This document shows, one piece after another, positions 1 to 7,318 of a DNA stretch of 20,461 nucleotides; positions within the stretch are counted from its first letter, which is position 1; every line of letters starts with the position of its first letter. The notes under the pieces are model-generated. The model worked only from the letters and a program-made list of their open reading frames with translations. It made no database searches and was not told the origin of the DNA. Location of the stretch: the NCBI GenBank assembly GCA_026713405.1, contig JAPOON010000766.1:1-20461 (forward strand). Direction: 5' to 3'. This DNA comes from Gammaproteobacteria bacterium (GTDB taxonomy: Bacteria; Pseudomonadota; Gammaproteobacteria; Pseudomonadales; Azotimanducaceae_A). Made by a program: the position numbers and the translations under genes.

Positions 1-4
1 CCCG

Positions 5-886
5 TCAGACCGGGTGCTCCAGCAGCTCCAGCAGATACTCGCCGTAACCGCTCTTGATCAGGGGCCCGGCGAGCTGCCGCAGGCCGTCGTCGTCGATCCA
101 GCCCATGCGCCAGGCCACCTCTTCGGGGCAACCTACCTTCATGCCCTGGCGCTTCTCCAGCGTCTGGATGAAATGGGCGGCTTCGAGCAGGGCGTCGGTG
201 GTGCCCGTGTCGAGCCAGGCGGTGCCGCGCGCCAGGCGCCGGACATCGAGTTCGCCGCGTTCCAGGTAAATGCGGTTGATGTCTGTGATCTCCAGTTCGC
301 CCCGCTGCGACGGCGTGAGCGCCCTGGCCATGCCCACCACCTGCTCGTCGTAGAAGTAGAGGCCCGTGACTGCGTAGCGGCTGCGCGGCCGGATTGGCTT
401 TTCCTCTATTGAGAGCGCCTTCTGCTCCGCGTCAAACTCCACCACGCCAAAGGCCTCCGGGTTGCCGACCGGGTAGGCGAACACGGTTGCGCCGGCGGCT
501 TGTCCGGACACGTGCTGAAGCATTCCAGAAAGCCCGCTGCCGAAGAAGATGTTGTCGCCCAGTATCAGCGAGCAGGGTTCTCCGGCGAGAAACTCCTCAC
601 CCAGGATGAACGCCTCCGCCAGGCCGCGCGGATGGTCCTGGACGATGTACTCGATGGATACGCCCCACTGCCCTCCTCCACCGAGAACCTGCCGGAAACG
701 CGGCACATCCTGCGGTGTGGAGATCACCAGTATCTCCCGGATACCCGCCAGCATCAGGGTACACAGCGGGTAATAGATCATCGGCTTGTCGTAGACCGGC
801 AGCAACTGCTTGCACACGCCCAGAGTCGTCGGATACAGGCGGCTGCCCGAACCGCCGGCGAGAACAATTCCCTTTCTGACGCTCAT
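5..886 (-). CDS. rmlA: Glucose-1-phosphate thymidylyltransferase
   Basis: This enzyme joins glucose-1-phosphate and dTTP to give dTDP-glucose and pyrophosphate, the first step toward dTDP-L-rhamnose and other dTDP-sugars for surface polysaccharide; it is cytoplasmic. The 293 residues match the usual length of the family. Visible motifs are the nucleotide-binding loop [13 protein letters not shown] (about residues 9-21), [16 protein letters not shown] (26-41), the metal/nucleotide site [10 protein letters not shown] (about 107-116), and EEKP followed by VTGLYFYD in the sugar-binding half. The ATG at 884-886 is the natural start because the glycine-rich loop begins only a few residues later; I see no clear ribosome binding site. 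The gene is complete, is divergent from hemF, and its rml partners would have to lie left of the window or elsewhere. Confidence is high because the motifs are nearly canonical. Confidence 0.95.
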   Translation of the reverse strand: MSVRKGIVLAGGSGSRLYPTTLGVCKQLLPVYDKPMIYYPLCTLMLAGIREILVISTPQDVPRFRQVLGGGGQWGVSIEYIVQDHPRGLAEAFILGEEFLAGEPCSLILGDNIFFGSGLSGMLQHVSGQAAGATVFAYPVGNPEAFGVVEFDAEQKALSIEEKPIRPRSRYAVTGLYFYDEQVVGMARALTPSQRGELEITDINRIYLERGELDVRRLARGTAWLDTGTTDALLEAAHFIQTLEKRQGMKVGCPEEVAWRMGWIDDDGLRQLAGPLIKSGYGEYLLELLEHPV

Positions 887-1003
887 TCGCTAACGGGCCG
901 GCGCCCCGGCCTGACAAGCGACTGCTGAACGAGTGCGAACTTTACTCATCTGATGTCCCCCTGCATCTGTGCCACGCCGAATACCGCCCGCATCAAAAGA
1001 TCG

Positions 1004-1015
1004 TAGACTACACAC
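1004..1015 (+). promoter_or_regulatory. Possible -10 element for a leaderless hemF transcript
   Basis: TAGACT at 1004-1009 resembles a sigma-70 -10 box and ends six bases before the hemF ATG at 1016, so transcription would begin at or next to the start codon. No Shine-Dalgarno-like sequence precedes the ATG, which fits a leaderless mRNA. There is no convincing -35 element, so this is a weak call. Confidence 0.3.
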
Positions 1016-1966
1016 ATGACAGCAGCCATTCGACCCGTTCTGGCCTATTTCATGGCATTGCAGGACGAGCTTTGCGAAGCCCTGGAAACGATGGACAGCG
1101 CCGCCGAATTCTCGCGGGAAGAACTGCCCGGGCCGGGCGGCGGCCTGGCCAGGCCACGGGTTCTTGCCGACGGCGCCAACATCGAGAAAGCCGCGGTGCA
1201 GTTCACCCACGGCCTCGGCGACGCCCTGCCCCCGGCAGCGACCGAGCGCAATCCGGAACTTGCCGGGCGCGGCTTTCAGGCAGCTTCGATTTCCGTCATC
1301 GTCCATCCGCGCAACCCCTACGCGCCGACCACGCACATGAACCTGCGCTTTTTCCTGGTGGGCGGCAGTGAGTCATCGAGCAGCGGCGCCCCCCCGCCGA
1401 ATGACAGGCAGGCGGTGTGGTATTTCGGCGGCGGTTTCGACCTGACCCCCTATTACGGCTTCGAGGAAGACTGCGTGCATTGGCACCGCACGGCGCGACA
1501 GGCCGCCGGCGCCCACTACGCGACCCTCAAGGCAGCATGTGACGAGTATTTCCACCTCCCGCACCGGGATGAATGCCGGGGTATCGGCGGGCTCTTTTTC
1601 GACGACTGGACGCAAGGCGGTTTCGACAGCAGCCTGGCCCTGGTCAAGGCTGTCGGAAACGCCCTTCTGCCGGCCTACCGTCCGATCTTCGAGCGACGCA
1701 CCGCCATGCCCTGGGGCGACAGGCAGCGACAGTGGCAACTCTACCGGCGCGGTCGCTATGCCGAATTCAACCTGGCGATCGACCGGGGGACGCGTTACGG
1801 CCTGCAGAGCGGCCGCCGCATCGAGTCCGTACTGGCCTCCCTGCCGCCGCTTGCCGCCTGGCGCTACGACTACTTGCCCGAGGAAGGATCTGCAGAGGCG
1901 GAGCTGATGTCCTTTGTCAAGCGACCCCGGAGCTGGCTGTCCGCTGTGGATAACTCTGGGGATTAA
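1016..1966 (+). CDS. hemF: Oxygen-dependent coproporphyrinogen III oxidase
   Basis: HemF uses O2 to decarboxylate coproporphyrinogen III to protoporphyrinogen IX in heme biosynthesis; it is a soluble homodimer. Family signatures are present throughout: SVIVHPRNPYAPTTHMNLRF (about residues 92-111), WYFGGGFDLTPYYGFEED (about 134-151), DEYFHLPHRDECRGIGGLFF, then RGRYAEFNLAIDRGTRYGL, and a C-terminal segment ending MSFVKRPRSWL. At 316 residues it is slightly longer than the roughly 300-residue Escherichia coli protein, partly through a Ser/Pro-rich insert of about 15 residues near residue 120. The start at 1016 is chosen because the conserved region begins soon after and a -10-like box lies just upstream. 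It implies aerobic heme synthesis. It converges on the BON lipoprotein gene across an AT-rich gap. Confidence 0.96.
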   Translation: MTAAIRPVLAYFMALQDELCEALETMDSAAEFSREELPGPGGGLARPRVLADGANIEKAAVQFTHGLGDALPPAATERNPELAGRGFQAASISVIVHPRNPYAPTTHMNLRFFLVGGSESSSSGAPPPNDRQAVWYFGGGFDLTPYYGFEEDCVHWHRTARQAAGAHYATLKAACDEYFHLPHRDECRGIGGLFFDDWTQGGFDSSLALVKAVGNALLPAYRPIFERRTAMPWGDRQRQWQLYRRGRYAEFNLAIDRGTRYGLQSGRRIESVLASLPPLAAWRYDYLPEEGSAEAELMSFVKRPRSWLSAVDNSGD

Positions 1967-2211
1967 ATGGAACGAAAACAGGCAAAACAGTGGGCGTCGA
2001 TGGCGGGCGACCTGAATTTGTCTATTTTTTCTTTATCTATCAGCTTCTTATCTCAAATTTTCTATAAATGACATTGTAATAAAACTGTAACTTAACAAAC
2101 GACCAAGTGTGCATAATGCGCGGCAGTTCAATGGCAGGCACGGTCCAGCGCCATTGACGGACGTGAGATTCAGCGAACGCTACACTCGGCGGAGCCTGCC
2201 GGACAACCCCC
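1967..2211. other. AT-rich intergenic region between convergent genes
   Basis: These 245 bp separate the 3' ends of hemF and the BON lipoprotein gene. Roughly 1995-2100 is very AT-rich against the GC-rich genes on both sides, with a run of six T at 2025-2030. On the plus strand CATAAT at 2113-2118 could be a -10 box, though the -35 is poor. It is followed by an inverted repeat CAATGGC/GCCATTG at 2129-2135 and 2150-2156. A further GGCAGGC/GCCTGCC pair (2133-2139 and 2194-2200) could form an alternative structure. Neither flanking gene needs a promoter here, so an unannotated small RNA is possible. I found no convincing protein gene. Confidence 0.35.
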
Positions 2212-2532
2212 TCAGCCCTTTTCCTTCACCCGCAACCGGTCTTCCACAGCGGTCACTCCCTTGATGGATTCCACAATCTCCACCGCTTTCTGCTTCATCT
2301 CCGGCGAATCCACGCGGCCCTTGAGCGTGACCACGCCCTTTTTCACTTCGATGTTCATAAGCGCACCGTTTACGTCAGGGGCGCGAACCAGCTTGGATTT
2401 GACCCGGACTTGAATGGCCGTGTCATCGGTGAACTCGCCCACGGTACGCGATTTGCCGTCCTTGTAGCTCTGGCATCCCGAAATCAGCAGCAGTCCCCCA
2501 ATGGCTGCCATCAGCAGATTTGTCTTGCTCAC
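2212..2532 (-). CDS. BON-domain outer-membrane lipoprotein
   Basis: This is a small lipoprotein of 106 residues. The N-terminus MSKTNLLMAAIGGLLLISGC is a lipoprotein signal with the lipobox LISGC and acylated Cys20. Gln at +2 gives no inner-membrane retention signal, so it should be sorted to the outer membrane, facing the periplasm. Residues about 35-104 form one BON domain (DTAIQVRVKSKL, VKKGVVTLKGRVDS, VKGVTAVEDRL-like pattern), as in OsmY and DolP-type proteins, a fold linked to phospholipid binding and envelope stress. It has one BON domain where OsmY and DolP have two. The start codon is GTG at 2530-2532, supported by GAGG seven bases upstream. It is divergent from the SMP-30-like gene. 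The exact role is unknown. Confidence 0.85.
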   Translation of the reverse strand: MSKTNLLMAAIGGLLLISGCQSYKDGKSRTVGEFTDDTAIQVRVKSKLVRAPDVNGALMNIEVKKGVVTLKGRVDSPEMKQKAVEIVESIKGVTAVEDRLRVKEKG

Positions 2533-2606
2533 CGCTCGGCCTCGCTTTCCCTACAGGTTGATTGCATTCTATACCCGTGATTGGCGGATAGGATCGCAAA
2601 AAGGCA

Positions 2607-3530
2607 ATGACCGAGCACCACGTATTGGCCGAGGGATTGAAATTTCCCGAAGGCCCCATCGCAATGCCGGACGGCAGCGTCGTCCTGGTCGAAATCGCCC
2701 GCGGAACCCTCTCCCGGGTGACAGACGGCGACATCAGGGTAATCGCCGATCTCGGTGGCGGGCCGAACGGTGCCGCGATCGGGCCGGACGGCCGCTGTTA
2801 CGTCTGCAACAACGGCGGATTTGCCTGGGTCGAACGCGGCAACCGGATATACCCCGGCGAACAGGACGACGACTACAGCGGTGGTCGAATCGAGGCCGTG
2901 AACCTCGAAACCGGAGACGCCGAGGTGCTGTACACCCATTGCGATGGCTTGCCGCTGCGCGGACCCAACGACATCGTGTTCGATCGAACCGGTGGCTTCT
3001 GGTTCACCGATCATGGCAAGACCCGCTCCCGTGAGCGCGACCGAACCGGGGTGTTCTACGCCATGCCGGACGGTTCGTCCATTCGCGAAGTGATCTTCCC
3101 GATGGAAGGGCCCAACGGCATCGGGCTGTCGCCTGACGAGGACGAGGTCTATGTCGCGGAAACGCCCACCGGCCGCATGTGGGCATTCGAACTCGCAGCG
3201 CCCGGCCGGTTGCAGGGCGAACGCCGAGACCGCCCCGACGGCGGCCGGCTGTTGCCCGGCAGGCTCGGCTACTGTCTGTACGATTCCCTGGCGGTCGATG
3301 CCGAAGGCAACGTCTGCGTGGCCACGATCATCGACGGCGGCATCACCATCGTGTCGCCCGGAGGCGCGCCCGCGAAGCACGTTCCCCTCCCGGACCGGCT
3401 GACCACCAACATCTGCTTCGGGGGGAAAGATCTGCAGACAGCGTTCGTGACGCTGTCATCGACCGGAAAACTGGTTTCAATGCCCTGGAAGACGCCCGGG
3501 CTGCCCCTGAACTTTCTGAACCGGACTTGA
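2607..3530 (+). CDS. SMP-30/gluconolactonase-family protein
   Basis: This 307-residue protein has the six-bladed beta-propeller pattern of the SMP-30/gluconolactonase/LRE family, metal-dependent enzymes that typically hydrolyse sugar or other lactones. Likely metal ligands are the Glu of LKFPEGP near residue 14, the Asn of RGPNDIVFD (about residue 120), and the Asp of YDSLAVDAEGNV (about residue 226). Repeated blade motifs such as GPNGAAIGPDG, NGIGLSPDEDEVYVAET and AVDAEGNVCVATI can be seen. No signal peptide is present, so it is probably cytoplasmic. The ATG at 2607 follows AAAAAGGCA, a weak ribosome binding site, and conserved sequence begins almost at once. It stands alone: divergent from the BON lipoprotein and convergent with the TonB-dependent receptor (30 bp between stops). 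The substrate cannot be inferred. Confidence 0.85.
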   Translation: MTEHHVLAEGLKFPEGPIAMPDGSVVLVEIARGTLSRVTDGDIRVIADLGGGPNGAAIGPDGRCYVCNNGGFAWVERGNRIYPGEQDDDYSGGRIEAVNLETGDAEVLYTHCDGLPLRGPNDIVFDRTGGFWFTDHGKTRSRERDRTGVFYAMPDGSSIREVIFPMEGPNGIGLSPDEDEVYVAETPTGRMWAFELAAPGRLQGERRDRPDGGRLLPGRLGYCLYDSLAVDAEGNVCVATIIDGGITIVSPGGAPAKHVPLPDRLTTNICFGGKDLQTAFVTLSSTGKLVSMPWKTPGLPLNFLNRT

Positions 3531-3560
3531 ATCGATCCAGGCAGAGTTTCGAGCAGGAAG

Positions 3561-5816
3561 CTAGAAGCCGAGGCGAACTCCGACGGCGGCGGTACGGTCC
3601 TTGTTGGGGCGCGCACCATAGGGGTGACGACCGAGAATGGATTGCGAGCGCGTCAGGTTCTCCACCCGCGCAAACAGGTCCACCCGGTCGTTGAATGCCC
3701 AGGTCAGGGCGACGTCCACCGTGAACGCGTCATCGGTTTTCTCGAACTCGCCACACGAAGCCCGCACACAGACCGCATCGACATAGTGCAGGCCAATGTG
3801 CGCTTCCAGGGGGCCGCGCAGTAGTCCCAGCGTTGCGCTGAGTTGATGGTCGGGTATGTAGGGGATTGGATCACCCTCACCCACCGGGCCGAAGAAATCC
3901 GTGTCGGCGATGTCGGAGTCGAAGCGCGCGCGCATCCAGGTGTAGGAAATGCTCAGGGGCACGCTGAGCCCCCGGTCACGCGCCAGTTCAACATCGATCA
4001 GCGCCTCCACGCCACGAACGGTCGCGGCATCGCCGTTGAAGGCATCGCCCACCTCGCAATCCGCGCCGGATGATGCGGTGCAGACACCCAGCAGGTTGTC
4101 GTAATCGCTCCAGAACCCGGTCAGCTCGCCGTGCCAGCCTTCGCCGTTGGCGCGCATCCCCAGTTCGTAATTTACCGCCCGCTCCTCGTTGACCCCCGGG
4201 GCGTTGGTCGGTGCGGTGAAACCCTTGTGAACACCGCCGAACAGCCTGAGCCGTTCGTTTGGGTCGAAACTCACGCCCATACCCGGCAGCCACACCCGCG
4301 TCCGGTTCTGCCGGGTGTCCCGCAGGTTGGACGGATCGCGGGAAGCGGGACCCCCGGTACGGCCGTACCTGGTCTCGAAGCGCGTACGCTCCTGGTCGAT
4401 GGATTCATAGCGGAGTCCCGGGGAAACCGCCCATCGGCCGAAAGCGATCCTGTCCTGGATGTAGAGCGCCACGGCTTCCGCATGCTGGATGCGGTTGCCG
4501 GCATTGCCGAGCAGTCCGGGGTCGTCCAGCATCAGCCTGCCGTCCTGCTGACGGTAACTGCTGTTTCGCTGCAGCCGGTCTTCCTCGTCTTCGTGCAGAC
4601 GTACTCCGACATCGATGCCATGGCTTGCCCCAGCCAGCGACATCGTCCAGTCGGCATTGAGCTGGATGCCCCGCGAATAGTATTCCCGGGCGTTGGAACG
4701 AAGCTGGATGCTGCCGGGGGGCGTGTCCAGCGTGCCGTGGAGAATGGCCTGCAGTTCGCCGGCAGACTGGTTGCCCAGATCCTCGCCGCGGTTGACGGCC
4801 TGCACCACCCTCGACCAACTCGTCCGCGAGAACGATTGCGCGTTTTCGCTGCCGTCCAGGTCGATGCCTTCCGTCTTGAACCAGTCCCGCTCGTGCTCGT
4901 TGTTGTAAACCGTGGCGGACAGGCGTGCCTGCCCGTTGAGGGAGAACTCGTAGCGGAATATCACCTGCTCGTGTTCCGTGTCGATCGTATCGAGCGCCGA
5001 CAGCCCGTAACGGCGCAGGGGATCGTCATCGAAGTCGGCGTCAATCAGGCCCAGGTAACTCTGGTTCGATGACTGCCTGGCGTACTGCAGCTTCAAATCG
5101 AAGCTGTGCCGTGAATCCGGGGGAGCGAAACGGGCCTTGAGCGTGTAATCCTCGAGCTCGAGGCCGGTGCCGCGCCCGTTCCTGTCGATGCGCTGATAGC
5201 CGTCGGAGAACCACTGGTGGGTTTCCACCAGAAAGCCCAGCCCCGCCTGATTCGAGCCCCCGTAGAAGGCATGGATGCGACCGGTGCCGTCCTCGGCGGC
5301 TTCTGCCACGAGGGTTCCGCGGCGCTTCGAGGGCACGGGCGTCGAGATCATGTTCAGCGCCCCGCCGATCGTATAGGGGCCCTGGGTAATGGCCGACGGG
5401 CCCTTCAACACCTCGAACGCCGCCATGCGGCCTGCGGTCGGGAAATAGTAGGCAGAGGGCGCGGAGTATGGGGCCGGCGCGATCAGCACGTTGTCTTCGA
5501 GCAGCGTGATGCGGCCGCTGCGCTCGCTCGCGACGCCGCGAATGCTGATGTTAGGACGCAATCCGTAGCCGTCCTCCACCTGGACCGACACCCCGGGGAC
5601 GCGCCGGGCGATACGCTGAATGTCGGAATAGGCAAATTCGCGCAGTTCTTCCGCTCCGATGACATGGGCCGCGCCATTGACGTCCCGGGCGTCTTCCCGA
5701 GTTCCGACGATGGTAATTTCCTCGTAGAACGGAGATACCGCAGCGTCGTCAGCGAAGGCGAAATTACCTGTCGTCGCAAGCAGCAGTACACAGAGGGCGA
5801 GTGTTCTCGATCCCAT
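3561..5816 (-). CDS. TonB-dependent outer-membrane receptor, FecA-like
   Basis: This is an outer-membrane gated barrel importing a scarce ligand, probably a ferric chelate, using TonB-ExbB-ExbD energy. With the ATG at 5814-5816 it is 751 residues and begins with a good signal peptide (MGSRTLALCVLLLATTGNFA, cleavage near FAFA-DD). A TTG 39 bases upstream would spoil the signal peptide. A TonB-box-like EITIVGT lies near residues 33-39. The plug domain follows (GAEELREF, IARRVPGVSVQ, RPNISIRGV, and EVLKGPSAITQGPYTIGGAL, which resembles FecA-type plugs). The beta-barrel ends VENLTRSQSILGRHPYGARP...VGVRLGF with the terminal aromatic residue expected for Bam recognition. Two closely spaced Cys pairs occur in the late barrel (CTASSGADC and CVRASC), possibly disulfide-bonded loops. 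It is divergent from a phosphopantetheinyl transferase across a Fur-like site. The ligand is inferred, not shown. Confidence 0.9.
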   Translation of the reverse strand: MGSRTLALCVLLLATTGNFAFADDAAVSPFYEEITIVGTREDARDVNGAAHVIGAEELREFAYSDIQRIARRVPGVSVQVEDGYGLRPNISIRGVASERSGRITLLEDNVLIAPAPYSAPSAYYFPTAGRMAAFEVLKGPSAITQGPYTIGGALNMISTPVPSKRRGTLVAEAAEDGTGRIHAFYGGSNQAGLGFLVETHQWFSDGYQRIDRNGRGTGLELEDYTLKARFAPPDSRHSFDLKLQYARQSSNQSYLGLIDADFDDDPLRRYGLSALDTIDTEHEQVIFRYEFSLNGQARLSATVYNNEHERDWFKTEGIDLDGSENAQSFSRTSWSRVVQAVNRGEDLGNQSAGELQAILHGTLDTPPGSIQLRSNAREYYSRGIQLNADWTMSLAGASHGIDVGVRLHEDEEDRLQRNSSYRQQDGRLMLDDPGLLGNAGNRIQHAEAVALYIQDRIAFGRWAVSPGLRYESIDQERTRFETRYGRTGGPASRDPSNLRDTRQNRTRVWLPGMGVSFDPNERLRLFGGVHKGFTAPTNAPGVNEERAVNYELGMRANGEGWHGELTGFWSDYDNLLGVCTASSGADCEVGDAFNGDAATVRGVEALIDVELARDRGLSVPLSISYTWMRARFDSDIADTDFFGPVGEGDPIPYIPDHQLSATLGLLRGPLEAHIGLHYVDAVCVRASCGEFEKTDDAFTVDVALTWAFNDRVDLFARVENLTRSQSILGRHPYGARPNKDRTAAVGVRLGF

Positions 5817-5855
5817 GAGGGAGTGTCTCTTTCCCGCCGGATTGGCGCGGAGCAA

Positions 5856-5920
5856 ACTACATCGAGTCGCAAATGCGCGTCAATAGCAAATACGAATAAT
5901 TTTTATTATCGGCGCATTTG
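5856..5920. promoter_or_regulatory. Divergent promoter region with Fur-like operator
   Basis: This short AT-rich segment lies between the receptor and the phosphopantetheinyl transferase. On the minus strand TTGACG (5883-5878) and TGTAGT (5861-5856), spaced 16 bp, make a plausible sigma-70 promoter for the receptor with a leader of about 30 nt. On the plus strand TATTAT (5904-5909) could be a -10 box for the transferase, with a poor -35. Around it is a dyad ATAAT-N4-ATTAT (5896-5909). Read on the minus strand from 5911 it starts GATAAT and matches about 12 of 19 positions of the Fur consensus. An outer perfect 9-bp inverted repeat, CAAATGCGC/GCGCATTTG, lies at 5870-5878 and 5912-5920. Iron regulation is an inference from this and from the neighbouring genes. 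Confidence 0.45.
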
Positions 5921-5978
5921 AAAGATGTGTCCCGCCAACAGGATAGCCATGGCCATTCGACCGTAGGACAATCAAACC

Positions 5979-6614
5979 ATGCCGGCCATCGACATCGAAT
6001 TACCGGGCGGCTGCGCGGTTGAAGCCGGCCCCGTCGCTGATCACCCGCTGCTGCCGGAAGAGGCGTCCGGCGTGGCGCGGGCCATAGCCAAACGCAGGCG
6101 TCAGTTCGCCAGCGGGCGCCATTTCGCGCGGATGGCCCTGCACAGGCTGGCGCAGGGTTCGCCACCCATCCCGCGTGACGATCAGGGCCGCCCGGTCTGG
6201 CCTCCCGGGTTCATCGGCTCCATCAGTCACAGCGATACGCTGGCAGCCGCGGCGGTATCGGAAGGCTCGCTTCAGGGCATCGGCATCGATGTGGAAGATT
6301 CACAGCGCTTCGTCCGCGGCAACCCTCGCCTGCACGGCAAGCTCTTTACCCCCGCGGAACGTACAAGAACGCTGAGAGACCCGCTTGAAGGTGCGGTGAA
6401 GTTCAGCGGCAAGGAAGCCGCCTACAAGGCCATCAATCCAATCGTCGGGCGATACATCGGGTTTCGGGAAGTGGAAGTCGACATCGACTGGAACAGGTCG
6501 ACATTTCGGGCCCGATACCTGGGAGAGCACGAACCCAATCGCCTGCTCGACGGGGGATACGGGCGTTTCTGCTTCTGCGACGCGCAGGTCGTTACGCTGT
6601 TCTTTATCGACTGA
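5979..6614 (+). CDS. 4'-phosphopantetheinyl transferase, Sfp/EntD type
   Basis: This enzyme moves the phosphopantetheine arm of CoA onto a serine of carrier proteins, activating siderophore, polyketide or fatty-acid synthases. The 211-residue protein carries the family motifs in order: GFIGSISHSDTLAAAAV (about 77-93, with the SHS motif), GIGIDVED (100-107) with the Mg-binding Asp104 and Glu106, and KFSGKEAAYKA (141-151) with the catalytic Glu146/Lys145 region. Length and spacing resemble EntD-like transferases rather than the shorter AcpS. The start at 5979 has GTAGGA about 11 bases upstream. Its placement divergent from a TonB-dependent receptor across a Fur-like site suggests a siderophore link, but no peptide or polyketide synthase lies in the window, so the target carrier protein is unknown. 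Confidence 0.88.
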   Translation: MPAIDIELPGGCAVEAGPVADHPLLPEEASGVARAIAKRRRQFASGRHFARMALHRLAQGSPPIPRDDQGRPVWPPGFIGSISHSDTLAAAAVSEGSLQGIGIDVEDSQRFVRGNPRLHGKLFTPAERTRTLRDPLEGAVKFSGKEAAYKAINPIVGRYIGFREVEVDIDWNRSTFRARYLGEHEPNRLLDGGYGRFCFCDAQVVTLFFID

Positions 6615-6702
6615 CGGGGCCATACCCGGCCCGACGAAAGAGCGGTCGGCGCCTGCAGACTCGACTCAATTGCAAGCTTGCCGCGCGATCAGCACGTCAG
6701 GC

Positions 6703-6809
6703 AGGCCGTGGGGAAAGTCCGGTGTCGCAACAAGGGGGAAGCGAGGGGTGGGCGAAAGCCTGCGCCCGGCTGACCAGGCGCATTGCCTCGCTAATTCGAC
6801 GCAAGCGAG
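6703..6809 (+). repeat. Degenerate copy of the palindromic element, abutting exbD
   Basis: By eye, two blocks match the intact element at 9818-9982. Bases 6703-6722 match 9823-9842 at 17 of 20 positions (the CCGTGG..AAAGTCCGG core). Bases 6761-6781 match 9863-9883 at 19 of 21 (TGCGCCCG.CTGAC.AGGCGC). The spacing between blocks is 18 bp longer here. The element's second inverted arm is not recognisable. At its right end CTCGCT (6787-6792) and AGCGAG (6804-6809) form a hairpin that spans the exbD stop codon. This looks like an old, eroded insertion of the same family or a related one. Confidence 0.5.
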
Positions 6810-7198
6810 ACGTTGAAGACCCCCGCAAGGCGGGCGGAGTCCATCACGTGGATCATGGTTCCTGTCTGGGAATCCGGGTGCGGCTGAATGACCACCGGCG
6901 CCTCGGGATTTTCCGCGTGCAGGCGCTCGATGTTGGCGCGCACCGAGCGCCAGTCGACATCGCGCTGGGCGATCATGATGCGGTCCCGGTTGGTGATGCG
7001 CACGACGATGCTCTTCTTGTCCGGGTCTTCCGACTTCGGCGAGTCGTCCGGCTGGTTGACGTCGAGGCCCACCTCCTTGACGAAGGTGGCGGTGACGATG
7101 AAGAAGATGAGCATGATGAACACGACGTCCAGCATGGGCGTCAGGTTGATATGCTCTTCGGTATCCTCGTCCCCGTGCCCGCCAATGATTCTGCGCAT
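6791..7198 (-). CDS. exbD: ExbD/TolR-family biopolymer transport protein
   Basis: ExbD/TolR proteins are single-pass inner-membrane components of proton-driven motors that energise TonB or Tol. The 135-residue protein has a short cytoplasmic N-terminus, a transmembrane helix (about residues 20-40, PMLDVVFIMLIFFIVTATFV) with the essential membrane aspartate at Asp24, and a periplasmic domain containing the pattern VVIQPHPDSQTGTMIHVMDSARLAG near the C-terminus. The frame is open much further upstream, but the ATG at 7196-7198 gives the normal family length, puts Asp24 where expected, and has a GGGG stretch about nine bases upstream. Its partner exbB/tolQ is not adjacent, which is unusual, since the two are normally consecutive. 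It could serve the TonB-dependent receptor 1 kb away. The last codons and stop lie inside a hairpin. Confidence 0.88.
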   Translation of the reverse strand: MRRIIGGHGDEDTEEHINLTPMLDVVFIMLIFFIVTATFVKEVGLDVNQPDDSPKSEDPDKKSIVVRITNRDRIMIAQRDVDWRSVRANIERLHAENPEAPVVIQPHPDSQTGTMIHVMDSARLAGVFNVSLASN

Positions 7199-7302
7199 GT
7201 CCCAAACCCCGAGCGAAGCGATGCGAGCGGCTAGTGTACTCGCAAGTTCAGCGCCGGAAAAGGCATCGCGGGTGCGCTCGCGACGAGAGAGCCGGAGGCT
7301 TC

Positions 7303-7318
7303 TGCTATCATCGCCGGC
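7303..7318 (+). promoter_or_regulatory. Extended -10 promoter just upstream of the Sir2 gene
   Basis: TGCTATCAT at 7303-7311 fits an extended -10 element (TGn followed by TATCAT). Its last base is seven bases before the ATG at 7319, so the transcript would start at or beside the start codon. The only purine-rich stretch, GGAGG near 7294-7298, is too far from the ATG to act as a ribosome binding site. A leaderless mRNA is therefore likely. Confidence 0.4.

Noticed and set aside
1967..2071. 34-codon open frame beginning one base after the hemF stop
   Set aside because: It has AT-rich codons unlike every neighbouring gene, no ribosome binding site of its own, and no recognisable motif. It most likely reflects the AT-rich intergenic island.
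4131..5072. 313-codon plus-strand open frame inside the TonB-dependent receptor gene
   Set aside because: It is antisense to a receptor with clear plug and barrel motifs, shows no domain of its own, and is explained by GC-rich codon bias.
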